The translations under genes and the position numbers were made by a program. The notes beneath the pieces were generated by a model. That model saw only the letters and a list, made by a program, of their open reading frames with translations, had not been told where the DNA came from and did no database searches. From JBGSIC01 sp041751875 (GTDB lineage Bacteria; Bdellovibrionota; FAC87; UBA2466; JACKAF01): 64,000 nucleotides of DNA. Position 1 is the first letter of the stretch. Each line of letters starts with the position of its first letter. Location of the stretch: positions 94,740-158,739 of the forward strand of contig JBGSIC010000016.1 of the NCBI GenBank assembly GCA_041751875.1, given 5' to 3'. Positions 8,088 through 17,506 of the stretch are shown piece by piece.

Positions 8088-9667
8088 CCGTAGATATTAG
8101 TTTCCATCACAGGATCAAGGGCGAACTTGCCCTTGTTCTTATCCAACCAGGAAGCCACTTCCTTGGGGGAGTTTACTTCCCCTTGGAGGACTTTAAGAAG
8201 CAGCTCGTGCGCAGAGACCGCATTGAAAGGGGCCTTATAAGTTTTGTTTTCTTTCTGCCCGGCCATTTTGAGCAGGAAAGGGATGCGGAAGTCCAGCGCA
8301 CCATCCGGTCGGTAGACTTGATTTTCGGGACTACCAAACCACCACCAGTGATCGGAAGAAACGAGAAGAGTGGTGGAGTCCCAAAGACCCGCCTCTTGAA
8401 GCGCAACCCGCAGTCTGCCCAGTGTGATGTCCGCAAGCGCTAGATTCCCCCAAAAACCTTCTTCATCGCGAAAGTCAGTATCGACATCTTTTATTTCACC
8501 GGTCTTGCGATCGTAAACCCAGGGCGGATGCGGCACAGGCATGTGCAAAAACACCAAACCCAAACTCGGATCGGCCACCATTTTTACCGCCGCATCGCTA
8601 AGGAACTGATAGCCCTCCACCGCGGGCACAATCTTTCGCCGGGGAAACACTTTGCTTAAATGGATCTTAATTGATTTCCCCAGATCAGGCGTGGGGTGAT
8701 CGGCCAGGCGTTCATTCACTGAGTGGTAAACGCATTGGTCTAAACTGTGGCTCATCATGCGACAATAAGGATGGTACCAACCGACCAAGCCGGTCCGATA
8801 ACCCATCGCGCGAGCTTTATCGAACAAGGACGGCACTTTTCCAAAAAGGTATTCCTTATCGTCATCCTTAAAGAACAAACGCGAGTCCGTGCCGTGGGCT
8901 GGATAGGCCAACCGCACGATTTTTCCGGTTAGGTACGAACCCAGTGAGTAGTGAGTCCGCACGCCTGGTGAGTAAACATTAGTACCGTAAACAGATTGGT
9001 TTTTAAGAGCATCGAGTTCGGGCAGTTCCAAACCAGCCGGCCGGGCGGTAAAAGTCGAACGTTGCTCCATGGTATCAAAAATCACCCACACAACTCGAGT
9101 CTTGTTTTCCGTATTCTGTTTTATGGGGGCAGCTAACGCTGTATCTCCGTAGTTGTCGTGAAAAAGGTTACGGACTGACCATCCCGCATGAAAAAGCGCG
9201 AGCGGAGAAATAAAGGTCAAAAATCCAAACAGAAACGGAAAAGCGAGTTTCCTTTTTCTGAAAATCAAAAAGCCCAAACCCACTGATCCCAAAAGAACCA
9301 GCACGTTTAACCAAATTGGAGCATGAACAAAGAAGTTCAAAGAAAGCCACGGAATGCCCACCATGCCTCTAAGCACTTGACGAAAGCTATTGAGACCCAG
9401 AACGAAGAACCCAGCGATGATGGCAAAGCACAAACCCCTCACCCATTTCTTTTTGGAGGTTTGCGTAAGAAATGCCACTCCCGCCAGTAGCAGGCCCATG
9501 CCGACCAAGTTGATTAACATGGCAAGATAGGTTTGCGGATAGGGACTCGCGTTTTCATAGCGATACAAGAGAGACGAGGTGTGAAGCTCTAGTGTTGCCC
9601 ACTGGTGATAGAGGCAAATGTTCGCAAGCGAAAAACCTACCACTAAGAACTGCCAGCGAGCTTTCAT
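8075..9667 (-). CDS. Membrane-anchored alkaline-phosphatase-superfamily enzyme (sulfatase/EptA/LtaS-like)
   Basis: About 530 residues: four to five membrane helices in the first 190 residues, then a large domain likely in the periplasm. Motifs of the sulfatase / alkaline phosphatase fold are present: VIFDTMEQ as the first metal site, RTHYSLGSYLTG around the Thr/Ser nucleophile, HMPVPHPPW and SSDHWWW as later metal ligands. Known relatives move phosphoethanolamine or phosphoglycerol onto envelope glycans, or hydrolyse sulfate esters; the neighbours favour envelope modification. The start at 9667 is chosen because the longer frame overlaps the upstream gene, whose TGA overlaps this ATG as TGATG, and because the hydrophobic N-terminus begins here. 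Confidence 0.75.
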   Translation of the reverse strand: MKARWQFLVVGFSLANICLYHQWATLELHTSSLLYRYENASPYPQTYLAMLINLVGMGLLLAGVAFLTQTSKKKWVRGLCFAIIAGFFVLGLNSFRQVLRGMVGIPWLSLNFFVHAPIWLNVLVLLGSVGLGFLIFRKRKLAFPFLFGFLTFISPLALFHAGWSVRNLFHDNYGDTALAAPIKQNTENKTRVVWVIFDTMEQRSTFTARPAGLELPELDALKNQSVYGTNVYSPGVRTHYSLGSYLTGKIVRLAYPAHGTDSRLFFKDDDKEYLFGKVPSLFDKARAMGYRTGLVGWYHPYCRMMSHSLDQCVYHSVNERLADHPTPDLGKSIKIHLSKVFPRRKIVPAVEGYQFLSDAAVKMVADPSLGLVFLHMPVPHPPWVYDRKTGEIKDVDTDFRDEEGFWGNLALADITLGRLRVALQEAGLWDSTTLLVSSDHWWWFGSPENQVYRPDGALDFRIPFLLKMAGQKENKTYKAPFNAVSAHELLLKVLQGEVNSPKEVASWLDKNKGKFALDPVMETNIYGWNL

Positions 9668-11325
9668 CAAGTAGGATCCTTGTACGGTACGACAGCATAA
9701 CGACCTTCCTGCTTGAGAAGTCGCCACACCCTGCGATTCGGAAAATATTCTAACAGTTTTTCTGCATCCTCGGGTTTCAATTCCCGGGCCCAAACTACGG
9801 CGCTATCCGACAGATTAGCGTTATTTGCCACCACACCACACCGGTGATTTTCGCAGGGCATCAGAATGAGGTGCTTGCCTCCGGAAGCGACAACCTCGGC
9901 CTCCAGGGCACTCCGATTTAACGCCTTCTCCATTCGCGGCACCCGTTTGTGCGCATAATCTTCCAAGAAAAGAGCAAACCCAGGAATAAGTGTCCAGACC
10001 AAGCCGGAGTAAACTACCAGTTTCCCCACGGGTTTGGCTTTCCACGTCCAGTGGGAAAAACGCTCGAGGCCCATGAGAATAACAACGGCGAATAGCGGTA
10101 CCGCGGGGGCCGTGTAATGTAAGTTGAAGAAAGTAACCTGGAGGATACCCACGATAAATATTCCCAAAGAGAGGAAAAGCCATTTTAGCGACGATGTCCA
10201 CCGGCCGGCGGCAAGTCCGATTAGTCCCACAATAAGGAATCTTAAACGAAAGGCTTCCTGAAACCAGGTGCCCAGTTTTTCTTTTACCCAGAAAAAGAAA
10301 CGGGATACCGACTTTTTCTGATCTTCGTATTGCCAAGATTCAAAAGCCGCGTGATGCACTTCGAGATCGGGGCTCCGGTATACGGGCACGGGCAACGGGG
10401 CTTGCCACAAGAAGTTCGGCGCGACGCTATAAGTTTCCGCGTGGAGTTGATACGGCATTTTAAATGCGCTTCCCGTAACAGCTTGGTTGTAAAATGCCAT
10501 AGCGCCGACAAATAGGAGCCCCGCGCCCCCTAACATAGCAAGCGCCTGAACCTGCTGCGCCCTCAGCCAAACTTTCTTTCGCAATAAAAAAAACAACCCG
10601 AGCGATAGAACGAGAAGAACGAGCCCCTCATAGGGGCGGCTATTGGCGAGCAAGCCAGCACCGATCGCCAAAGCACCGATTTCAAAAACACCGTAGCGCT
10701 CTTTCAACCGTCCGACAGCCCCGAGAACTAAAGCGCCCCCTAGCATCGCCACCGCTCCACCCCAAAAGCTCTGGCCCCAATCAAAGAAGACCGGATGGAC
10801 CACAAGTAGAAGGCCACCAATGAATCCCCAGAGCGGAACTAACCATCCGTACAAACACCAGGTGAGAGCTCCCACAGCGAGCGACTGAAAAATCCAAGCG
10901 CCAACAATGGGTTTGCCGGTAAGAACTTGCCCCAGTGCAAGTGCGAGACCTTGCCCAGGCGGATACTTACTCATGTAGGTGGGGCTCACCAGAATATGGA
11001 AGCTCTCAAATGCCACGGGTAAAGCGGGTGGGGGGTTGGTCAGCCTTCCCGAAGCGAAGGTGTCGGCGGCAAGAAGGTAGCTAAACTCATCGTGCACGCG
11101 CGGCTGCGGCCAGTAAAAACAAAGTGAAACAATGGCCTGAAAAAGAAAGTGGGCCATCGTAACACCCACAATGACCCTGCGTGGATGACGCGACAGGTTC
11201 TTAAGAAATTGCTCGATGCGGCGACAAAAAGAAACTAGCCAGAAAGGAGCCCAAAGACTGAGCGCAGCGAGAGCGAAGAACGGCAGAGAATTCTTGGCGA
11301 AAATCCAATTGAGAATGAATGGCAT
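9667..11325 (-). CDS. GT-C membrane glycosyltransferase, second copy type
   Basis: A 552-residue protein with about ten to eleven membrane helices. PRVHDEFSYLLAADTF after the second helix is the HDE-type acidic motif of GT-C enzymes, and SKYPPGQG in the next loop is also common in this group. The last 100 residues are soluble. It heads the leftward four-gene set; its stop overlaps the next start (TGATG). Together with the 524-residue GT-C gene it implies at least two lipid-linked sugar transfers on the outer face of the inner membrane. Confidence 0.75.
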   Translation of the reverse strand: MPFILNWIFAKNSLPFFALAALSLWAPFWLVSFCRRIEQFLKNLSRHPRRVIVGVTMAHFLFQAIVSLCFYWPQPRVHDEFSYLLAADTFASGRLTNPPPALPVAFESFHILVSPTYMSKYPPGQGLALALGQVLTGKPIVGAWIFQSLAVGALTWCLYGWLVPLWGFIGGLLLVVHPVFFDWGQSFWGGAVAMLGGALVLGAVGRLKERYGVFEIGALAIGAGLLANSRPYEGLVLLVLSLGLFFLLRKKVWLRAQQVQALAMLGGAGLLFVGAMAFYNQAVTGSAFKMPYQLHAETYSVAPNFLWQAPLPVPVYRSPDLEVHHAAFESWQYEDQKKSVSRFFFWVKEKLGTWFQEAFRLRFLIVGLIGLAAGRWTSSLKWLFLSLGIFIVGILQVTFFNLHYTAPAVPLFAVVILMGLERFSHWTWKAKPVGKLVVYSGLVWTLIPGFALFLEDYAHKRVPRMEKALNRSALEAEVVASGGKHLILMPCENHRCGVVANNANLSDSAVVWARELKPEDAEKLLEYFPNRRVWRLLKQEGRYAVVPYKDPT

Positions 11326-11328
11326 GAT

Positions 11329-11344
11329 GGAGAAAGTATTCTCC
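11329..11344 (-). promoter_or_regulatory. Hairpin covering the ribosome-binding region of the 11325 start
   Basis: On the mRNA the order is GGAGAA-TACT-TTCTCC-ATC-ATG: a perfect six-base stem with a four-base loop ending three bases before the start codon. The GGAG in the 5' arm is the nearest Shine-Dalgarno-like sequence and is paired when the hairpin forms. Confidence 0.45.
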
Positions 11345-11394
11345 CACTCCCCTTCCGGTCAGTCTACTTTTCTACCCAGATTGCGAGAGACACC

Positions 11395-11424
11395 TTGCAG
11401 CATAGAAGGCCTCCCGCTTATAAT
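11395..11424 (+). promoter_or_regulatory. Sigma-70-type promoter for the GT2 gene at 11485
   Basis: TTGCAG and a perfect TATAAT are separated by 18 bases. Transcription would begin near 11431, giving a leader of about 54 bases before the ATG at 11485. A longer reading frame starting with TTG at 11395 would begin inside the promoter and is rejected. Confidence 0.5.
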
Positions 11425-11484
11425 AATAGTAGTCACTCCTCGAACTCGAACCCGAACCAGTTAATTCCCTCACACAATTCATTT

Positions 11485-12744
11485 ATGACACAAGACACTC
11501 TGACCGTCGTTATTCCCGCTTACAATGAAGAAGAAGCCATCGGCGATACCGTCCGACGCTGTCTGGAAGCCCGTAAGGAAATAAAAAACAAAGCCCAGCT
11601 AAACGATGTGGAAATTATCGTGGTCAGCGATGGTTCTGTAGACAACACCGTCAATATCGCCAAACGGTTCCGCGATGTAAAAGTGATCGTGTTTGAAAAA
11701 AACCGGGGCTACGGTGCCGCGATCAAAGAGGGTTTCCGACAAGGTAAAGGCTCGCTTGTTAGCTTCTTAGACGCTGACGGCACCTGCGACCCACTCGAGT
11801 TTTCAAAACTCTGTAACGCTCTTCAAGAAAACCGTGCAGACATTGTGTTGGGTTCGCGCATGGGCAAAGAAACCAAAATGCCCCGCATTCGCAAAGTGGG
11901 AAATTATTTTTACGCACTTCTTTTGGGTTTTCTCTGTGGTCACCGCGTGACGGACACGGCAAGCGGCATGCGCGTCATCCGCCGAAGTGCTTTGCGCTGG
12001 CTCTACCCTCTTCCCGATGGTTTGCATTTTACTCCGTCCATGAGCGCGCGCGCTCTTTTGAACGGTCTCTCTGTTATTGAAGTTCCTATCCCCTACGAAG
12101 AACGCATTGGTGAGAGTAAACTGAACGTCATTAAAGATGGCATTCGTTTTTTGAAAACCATTTTAGCGGGCGTCCTTTGTTATCGCCCCGAACGTATTTT
12201 CTTGATGGGCTTTTCAGTATGCTTAGCGGTTTCGGTAGCTCTCGCGATTTATCCCGTTGAGTTCTATTTTGAGAACCGCTGGATCAAGGAATGGATGATT
12301 TACCGTTTTCTGGCTTGTTTCTTGCTCGGCTCGGCAGGGTTCCTGCTTTTGTGCGCCACCACGCTGAGCTATCACTTAAGTTTCTTTGGCCCTCGCCAAT
12401 CCGGACAAGCGGCCTTTTGGCCTGCGTTTGTTGCCAGTTTTTTTGAGGGAAAACCCCTTGCGGTTTTCACCTTCATTGCAAGTGCCGCTTCCTTGGCTCT
12501 CGTGTGGCCAGGCTTGGTGGAATACGCCACCACCAGCCACGTGAACCTGCATTGGTCGCGTGTCATGGTCGCTTCTTTTCTGCTTCTTCTCACCTGCCAG
12601 GCGAATGTCACTCACGTGCTCGTGCGCGTGCTGAAAATTTGGCAGTTCCAATCCTCCAATCAGGAAGAGATCGCTCACTCACATGCTTCCGTGCGTGTCG
12701 GGACCCGCCGTCTAGCGAAACAAGGCCTTTCCCATTCGAACTAG
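11485..12744 (+). CDS. Glycosyltransferase family 2 with C-terminal membrane helices
   Basis: About 419 residues. The N-terminal 230 form a GT-A domain: VVIPAYNEEEAIGD, VVSDGSVDNT and the metal motif FLDADGTCDP are intact. The rest holds about four membrane helices. This is the dolichyl/polyprenyl-phosphate mannose synthase type, which makes lipid-linked sugars for GT-C enzymes such as the two on the opposite strand. Start set by the promoter at 11395-11424 and by where family similarity begins. Unlike the GT2 at 7341 it keeps the complete DxD. Confidence 0.8.
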   Translation: MTQDTLTVVIPAYNEEEAIGDTVRRCLEARKEIKNKAQLNDVEIIVVSDGSVDNTVNIAKRFRDVKVIVFEKNRGYGAAIKEGFRQGKGSLVSFLDADGTCDPLEFSKLCNALQENRADIVLGSRMGKETKMPRIRKVGNYFYALLLGFLCGHRVTDTASGMRVIRRSALRWLYPLPDGLHFTPSMSARALLNGLSVIEVPIPYEERIGESKLNVIKDGIRFLKTILAGVLCYRPERIFLMGFSVCLAVSVALAIYPVEFYFENRWIKEWMIYRFLACFLLGSAGFLLLCATTLSYHLSFFGPRQSGQAAFWPAFVASFFEGKPLAVFTFIASAASLALVWPGLVEYATTSHVNLHWSRVMVASFLLLLTCQANVTHVLVRVLKIWQFQSSNQEEIAHSHASVRVGTRRLAKQGLSHSN

Positions 12745-12835
12745 TCTGCTTTCGCGACCCCAGTCGCCATTTCGCTCCTCACTCTAGCTTGTTCGCGCTT
12801 GCGCTTCTGGCATCCCCCCTGCATTTCCCATCCTC

Positions 12836-13225
12836 ATGACTTGCCGTTTCTGGATAGGAATGCTTTTAGGTCTCTCTCTTTCTTGCGCTCGCGAACCTGG
12901 GTCCAACCCAGCGAAAGATCCTCCGCCTTTTGGCGAACTCACCCGAGCCGTAGCCAACAACCAACGATCAAAAGTAGCGAGCCTTCTCGATGCAGGGGCT
13001 ACCATTGATGAGAATATTGATTCCGACTCGGAACATATAAGCCCCTTAATGGTGGCCCTACTGCGGGGGCACTACGAACTAGCTCGCTTCCTGTTGGAAC
13101 GAGGTGCGTCTCCTTACGTGTCCTACGCCGGATACAACGCGAAGGACTTCGCCTATCAGGTACTTCCGGAGGACCACCCCCTTGTGCGATTTTTAGAAAA
13201 CAGTGGTGCTTTCTATGCCCCTTAA
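12836..13225 (+). CDS. Ankyrin-repeat lipoprotein
   Basis: A 129-residue protein with a lipoprotein signal: a short hydrophobic stretch ending in LSLSC, so Cys17 would be lipidated. The mature part has two ankyrin-type units: RSKVASLLDAGATID and SPLMVALLRGHYELARFLLERGAS, the latter an excellent match, with a weaker third unit. Ankyrin repeats bind proteins. No clear Shine-Dalgarno. It overlaps the following 989-residue exported protein by 11 bases, so the two probably act together, one anchoring or inhibiting the other. That link is inference. Confidence 0.8.
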   Translation: MTCRFWIGMLLGLSLSCAREPGSNPAKDPPPFGELTRAVANNQRSKVASLLDAGATIDENIDSDSEHISPLMVALLRGHYELARFLLERGASPYVSYAGYNAKDFAYQVLPEDHPLVRFLENSGAFYAP

Positions 13226-16184
13226 ATCTCCTTTTCTAAGCAAGGTAATCTTCGCCCTTTTTGCCCTCGGCTCCGCAACCGCGCTGGCGCGTGATCTGCG
13301 TGCCACTTTGTGGGCTCAGATCCGGTTGCGCGACATTGACCGGGCGGGTCTCGGAACGGCTCCCATCGAACGGGTTGCTTTGCTTCTCTCTCGCTTGAAG
13401 CAAGAACCAGCCGACCACAAAACTCTTTCCTTAGTAAGCCAAGCCGAAACCGACCCTTCTGAACCTTTTAACAACGCAGTTCGTTTTTGGGCCCGCACAC
13501 TTTCCGACACAGCCGATCCCCCTCGCGTTGTAAAGGAGGGAGTCGGGGCTCTCAGTTGGACCAGTGAGCTACTCTGGCGCGAGTATTTCGCTCAAATCCC
13601 CGAGCCGGGCTCGCTTACGGTAGGGTATCGCGCTCGCGCACTCGAACTGATGGAGCAATGGTACCAAAGGCAACGGGAAAGTGAGGTCGCCAAGGAACTG
13701 GATGAACGATTCCTGTCGCCAAACCACTTCTCTCTCGATGCCGTCGATGTAAATGCTTCTGTTCCTGAACTTCTTTCTGAGCTGCCCCTCTCTGAGGATT
13801 TCATAAAAACAATCCTGGAGATTAACTCTTTCCCCGCCGGAACAAACAAACGAGAGGTCCTTTTGGAAGAAGCATTGGAGTCCGTTCATCAATCGATTCG
13901 CCTGCCTCTTAACCATTCGCCTGCGGCAATGCCACCCCTAGAGGCAATTTCAACTCGGGAGCCCGCGTTTGAATCCGCGGAGTTGGGCATTGAACTTCTC
14001 TCCAAGTGGGCCTCTTTGGAGGGCAAGAATAAGGAGGCCGAACTCATTACAGCTCTCGGTCAAAGCGCAATCGGCATCGCAAAAGCCTTGAATGCTTATC
14101 AAACGGCGAACGAGGCGCTAAAGACCAATCCCCAAGCAACACCCTACGGTACGCTTCGTCTGACGACGGATATTGGTTCAACCATTGCGCGGTTTCTGTC
14201 TCTAGCGCTCTTGTCGGGTCGTCCGTCTTTTGAAGAAGTCGTTCTAAAGGAACTAGACTTCCTAAAAAGCCTAGTGACCGAACTTCATCAGCACTTGGAT
14301 GCTCGGCTCGACCATTTGGAAGCCTCAGTGGAAGTCGTGTTTGAAACGCTACAAGTCCGCCTTAATCAGATTTCGGCCCAACTTGAGCGTCATACTCTCA
14401 GAGAAACGGATATCCAATCGTTTCTGGTCCATCTGGAGCAGCGCCTTCGTGCCATTGAGGGTAGCCAGTACGCACTCACGCGCGCCGGGTTTGAACGACC
14501 CGTGGCACTGCGTACGGACTCGTGTTTGAACCAGCAGACGTTCGACATTCCTCAAACACGCTCTCACTACGTAGCCTGCTTGAGCGACATTAAAACCTTC
14601 GCGGTTCTTTACTCACGAGATGCGATAGAAAGCGGCGGTCCGACTGCCGCGAACCATTCGTCCTTCCCCCTTATTCCCTCGCCGTGGCATCACATCAACT
14701 CTCTAGCGATGAAAGCCGCTACCGACTTTGACCATTCCCGTGCACTAACCGACCCACGCGGGTTGGTAAATCCACTGGCATGGGGGAAATATGCCGTAGC
14801 GTACCTCAAGTTAAGTACCGCCTGGCCTGATATTTTTCGTCAGTACGGCGCTTCTCAATTGAGTAACGAAATTTTAGCGGCCGGAGAAAGCCTCAGTCAT
14901 AGTCTCGCGAGTCTGACACTCGAACATTCCGCTCCTAGAAACGCACAACGTTCCCCCCAACTTCTTTTTCGTGTTCTGAGACAATACCAAACAGCAACAG
15001 AACAACTAAGCTCTGTTATAGAAGACTCCCGCCGAACCTATGAAACTATTCTTCCTGAGTTAGATGGACTCGGACTGAACGCATCGGCTGCACAATTCCC
15101 TCAAACGGGCAGCCAGCGAAAAGCCTTTCGCAGTTTTCACATTCCTATCTGTCAGGGGAAGATTGCCCATTCACCGCACACTACTCAACCAAAGCTACCT
15201 ACTCCGGTAGCCCTCCAAGAGCCCGCAAAACACTTTGGTTCTGAACCGCTCATTCCGGCAATTTTTCTTAATGCGCACCATCTCGGAATAGGAAGGATTT
15301 CCCTATGCTATGACTCAGTAGAATGGACTGATAAGCAATGGGATATCACATCAACCATGCCCCACTTCCAATATGGACGACTCTCAGTCGTGATACGCGC
15401 TTCAATCAGCGCGGGGGAACAGAGCTGGCCTATTTTCGCAAGACGCGTTCAATCCAATCATCTCTACTTGTCGGGCTGGTTCCCTCCCCATCAAAGGGCG
15501 GTGGAAAATTTGATCGCCTACAATCTGCCCTATCTGGAACCCAAATCAAATGAACGGCGGGTGGCCATGGCTTCAGCCGGCGTATCTGTTCTCGAAGAGG
15601 GTCTTTTAAAGGACTGGTCCGAGCTAAGTTTAAAACTTAACAGCGACTTCGAAGAGCTTCTCACGACAAAGGACCGAGATTCATCCGAAAAGGAAGTTAG
15701 CAAACTCATTGAAAATCATCTTCTTCATTGGAGAAAACAGTTTTACGCCTCTATTGAAAACGATCCGAGCAGCGGAAGGCTAAGTCAGGCACGTACGAGT
15801 CTTCGAGATTCAAAAAACCTGCTCATCGCTTTTACCTCGCTCGCCCTGCCTCTTGAGCTGGAGAAAAACGACAACTTGCGCAAGCTCCTTTCAGGGAACT
15901 CGAGTCTTTGGGACGGCTCTTTGAGCCGGTTGGACAACCGTCATTCAGCGGAAGATCCCATGGTAAGCTTGCTGAAACAGAACGCGAACCAAATCGCACA
16001 ATATGAAGCCATCGTAACTCGGCGCTTGCTACGAGAAGACAAAGAAGAGCTTCCTCTTCTGTCTAATATTCTCGAAGCGCTTCGTTTACTCAAAGTCATT
16101 CATGATCGCGCTCGCCCGCTCAGACCCATGAGTGAGGTCCTGCCAGAAATCCAGATGAAGATTAAGGAGTTTCTCGCCAGCTAA
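13215..16184 (+). CDS. Large exported protein of unknown function
   Basis: About 989 residues with a signal peptide (MPLKSPFLSKVIFALFALGS.. ending ALA). I do not recognise a domain. It is mostly helical; residues about 345-415 form a strong coiled-coil prediction by eye (regular Leu/Val with Glu, His and Arg), followed by a Cys-containing region with two well-separated cysteines (DSCLNQ and YVACLSD). The start at 13215 is preferred over an in-frame GTG at 13203 because it opens the signal peptide. Overlap with the ankyrin lipoprotein gene suggests coupled translation. Confidence 0.7.
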   Translation: MPLKSPFLSKVIFALFALGSATALARDLRATLWAQIRLRDIDRAGLGTAPIERVALLLSRLKQEPADHKTLSLVSQAETDPSEPFNNAVRFWARTLSDTADPPRVVKEGVGALSWTSELLWREYFAQIPEPGSLTVGYRARALELMEQWYQRQRESEVAKELDERFLSPNHFSLDAVDVNASVPELLSELPLSEDFIKTILEINSFPAGTNKREVLLEEALESVHQSIRLPLNHSPAAMPPLEAISTREPAFESAELGIELLSKWASLEGKNKEAELITALGQSAIGIAKALNAYQTANEALKTNPQATPYGTLRLTTDIGSTIARFLSLALLSGRPSFEEVVLKELDFLKSLVTELHQHLDARLDHLEASVEVVFETLQVRLNQISAQLERHTLRETDIQSFLVHLEQRLRAIEGSQYALTRAGFERPVALRTDSCLNQQTFDIPQTRSHYVACLSDIKTFAVLYSRDAIESGGPTAANHSSFPLIPSPWHHINSLAMKAATDFDHSRALTDPRGLVNPLAWGKYAVAYLKLSTAWPDIFRQYGASQLSNEILAAGESLSHSLASLTLEHSAPRNAQRSPQLLFRVLRQYQTATEQLSSVIEDSRRTYETILPELDGLGLNASAAQFPQTGSQRKAFRSFHIPICQGKIAHSPHTTQPKLPTPVALQEPAKHFGSEPLIPAIFLNAHHLGIGRISLCYDSVEWTDKQWDITSTMPHFQYGRLSVVIRASISAGEQSWPIFARRVQSNHLYLSGWFPPHQRAVENLIAYNLPYLEPKSNERRVAMASAGVSVLEEGLLKDWSELSLKLNSDFEELLTTKDRDSSEKEVSKLIENHLLHWRKQFYASIENDPSSGRLSQARTSLRDSKNLLIAFTSLALPLELEKNDNLRKLLSGNSSLWDGSLSRLDNRHSAEDPMVSLLKQNANQIAQYEAIVTRRLLREDKEELPLLSNILEALRLLKVIHDRARPLRPMSEVLPEIQMKIKEFLAS

Positions 16185-16188
16185 AGTA

Positions 16189-16251
16189 GAATTCCTCCGC
16201 GTGAGCAGCTTGTCACATAAAACTCGGATGCGAAGTGCGGAGTGGGAATTC
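16189..16251. terminator. Hairpin between converging genes
   Basis: GAATTCCTCCGC (16189-16200) pairs with GCGGAGTGGGAATTC (16237-16251), twelve base pairs with a three-base bulge and a loop of about 36 bases, just after the 989-residue gene. There is no T-run after it, so intrinsic termination is uncertain. Confidence 0.35.
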
Positions 16252-16336
16252 GTGAGAGAAGTGCCTCGGCATGGCTGGATCTCAAGCCTTCGGGAAAAAG
16301 TCCCCGCTGCTGAAAAATCCTAATCCCTCAGGTATT

Positions 16337-17506
16337 TTAGAGCCAGCGTTTCGGTCGAGAGAGATTGTTGTTCACAGCAAGCACAAGCTGAGGCTTGTCG
16401 GAAGTCGGATACCAATGCCCCTGCGCATTGAGTTTGTAAAACTTCGCCGCAAAGTGACGGCCTAGAGTCTTGCCATCGACCACGGTTCCCGCTGCTATCT
16501 CGCCGATGGTGCGTCCGATTTTGCCATTGATGTCGGCCTGGACCATGTACCATTTCTTGGTTTTCTTCTCTTGGCGGAGATAAAACTTTTTGGGGGAAAG
16601 TTTGCGCTCTTTCCTTGGCGTCCAAGACGCGATTGCCCCGGTGATTTGGGTATTTTCAGTAATCTGTGTGTTTTTCTGCCAGTTCGGATCCGTAAGCTGA
16701 ATGCTCGAGGTAAGTCCCTTTTCCGCCACTTCGGAGACTTCTTCCATGCTCACTCTCGCTTGACGGTCCTGCCAAATCGTCTTTTCTTCCACCTCTTCTT
16801 GCAGGGGCTGGAAATTTTCGATGTTGCGTTCTCTAAAAGGAATCACGATGGCGACTTCCCGCGTACGGCGAGGTTGCGCGGTTTGAAGACTAAAAAATAG
16901 CTTCAGCACGAAGGCGCAACCAATGAGAATTAAGGCCCACAACACAATCGTGATGCGATTGCCTTCAAGCGCGCGCTCGGCAATGTCCTCCATAAATAAA
17001 GGTACCTTGCGTCCTGCGATCATAAGTGCGCTATCGATAATCTCTTTATGAACCAATTCCATCGATTCGCCGGTTTCAAGAAGTTCCGCCGGACCTTCCA
17101 CTCCGAGATCTCGACTAAACTTGGTGTTGAGTGTGAAAGGAGGTTCGTAGTCTTCCCCTTCTGCAAGCTCGTCGGAAGCAAGGGCTTCGTTTTCTTCAAC
17201 GATGTCCACTTCCGCGCCTTGACTCGCTAGTCCTCGAGAAGGGACGATCTCGCTCCGCTTATCTTTCGGATTGTGCAGCGGAACGGTGTCTTTAGTCCGC
17301 TCCACGGGAGCCGCAATTTCCGGTTGAACAAAATCTTTGGCTGAATCCTCAGGAACATACAGTACGGATAGCCCGGCGCGGCCGACGTACTCGGCGTTAG
17401 CTTCGGCTTGGTCCGCCGCCTCTTTCTTAGCCTGGTCGGCGGATCCTAGGATCGGCAAACTCAGTCCGAGAAGAATCAGTAGTGGTTTTCGCAAAGCTGT
17501 TTTCAT
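16337..17506 (-). CDS. Exported single-pass membrane protein, unknown function
   Basis: A 389-residue protein: signal peptide (MKTALRKPLLILLGLSLPILG), an acidic low-complexity region to about residue 180, one membrane helix at about 185-206, then a basic C-terminal part. A short duplication, NTQITENTQITGA, lies near residue 284. The C-terminal 80 residues (KKFYLRQ..KWYMVQADINGKIGRTIGEIAAG) look like a small folded domain that I cannot name. The bitopic layout could let it link periplasm and cytoplasm. Confidence 0.7.
   Translation of the reverse strand: MKTALRKPLLILLGLSLPILGSADQAKKEAADQAEANAEYVGRAGLSVLYVPEDSAKDFVQPEIAAPVERTKDTVPLHNPKDKRSEIVPSRGLASQGAEVDIVEENEALASDELAEGEDYEPPFTLNTKFSRDLGVEGPAELLETGESMELVHKEIIDSALMIAGRKVPLFMEDIAERALEGNRITIVLWALILIGCAFVLKLFFSLQTAQPRRTREVAIVIPFRERNIENFQPLQEEVEEKTIWQDRQARVSMEEVSEVAEKGLTSSIQLTDPNWQKNTQITENTQITGAIASWTPRKERKLSPKKFYLRQEKKTKKWYMVQADINGKIGRTIGEIAAGTVVDGKTLGRHFAAKFYKLNAQGHWYPTSDKPQLVLAVNNNLSRPKRWL

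Noticed and set aside
9821..10336. A 171-codon leftward frame within the GT-C gene
   Set aside because: Out-of-frame shadow of a polytopic membrane protein with a clear HDE motif.
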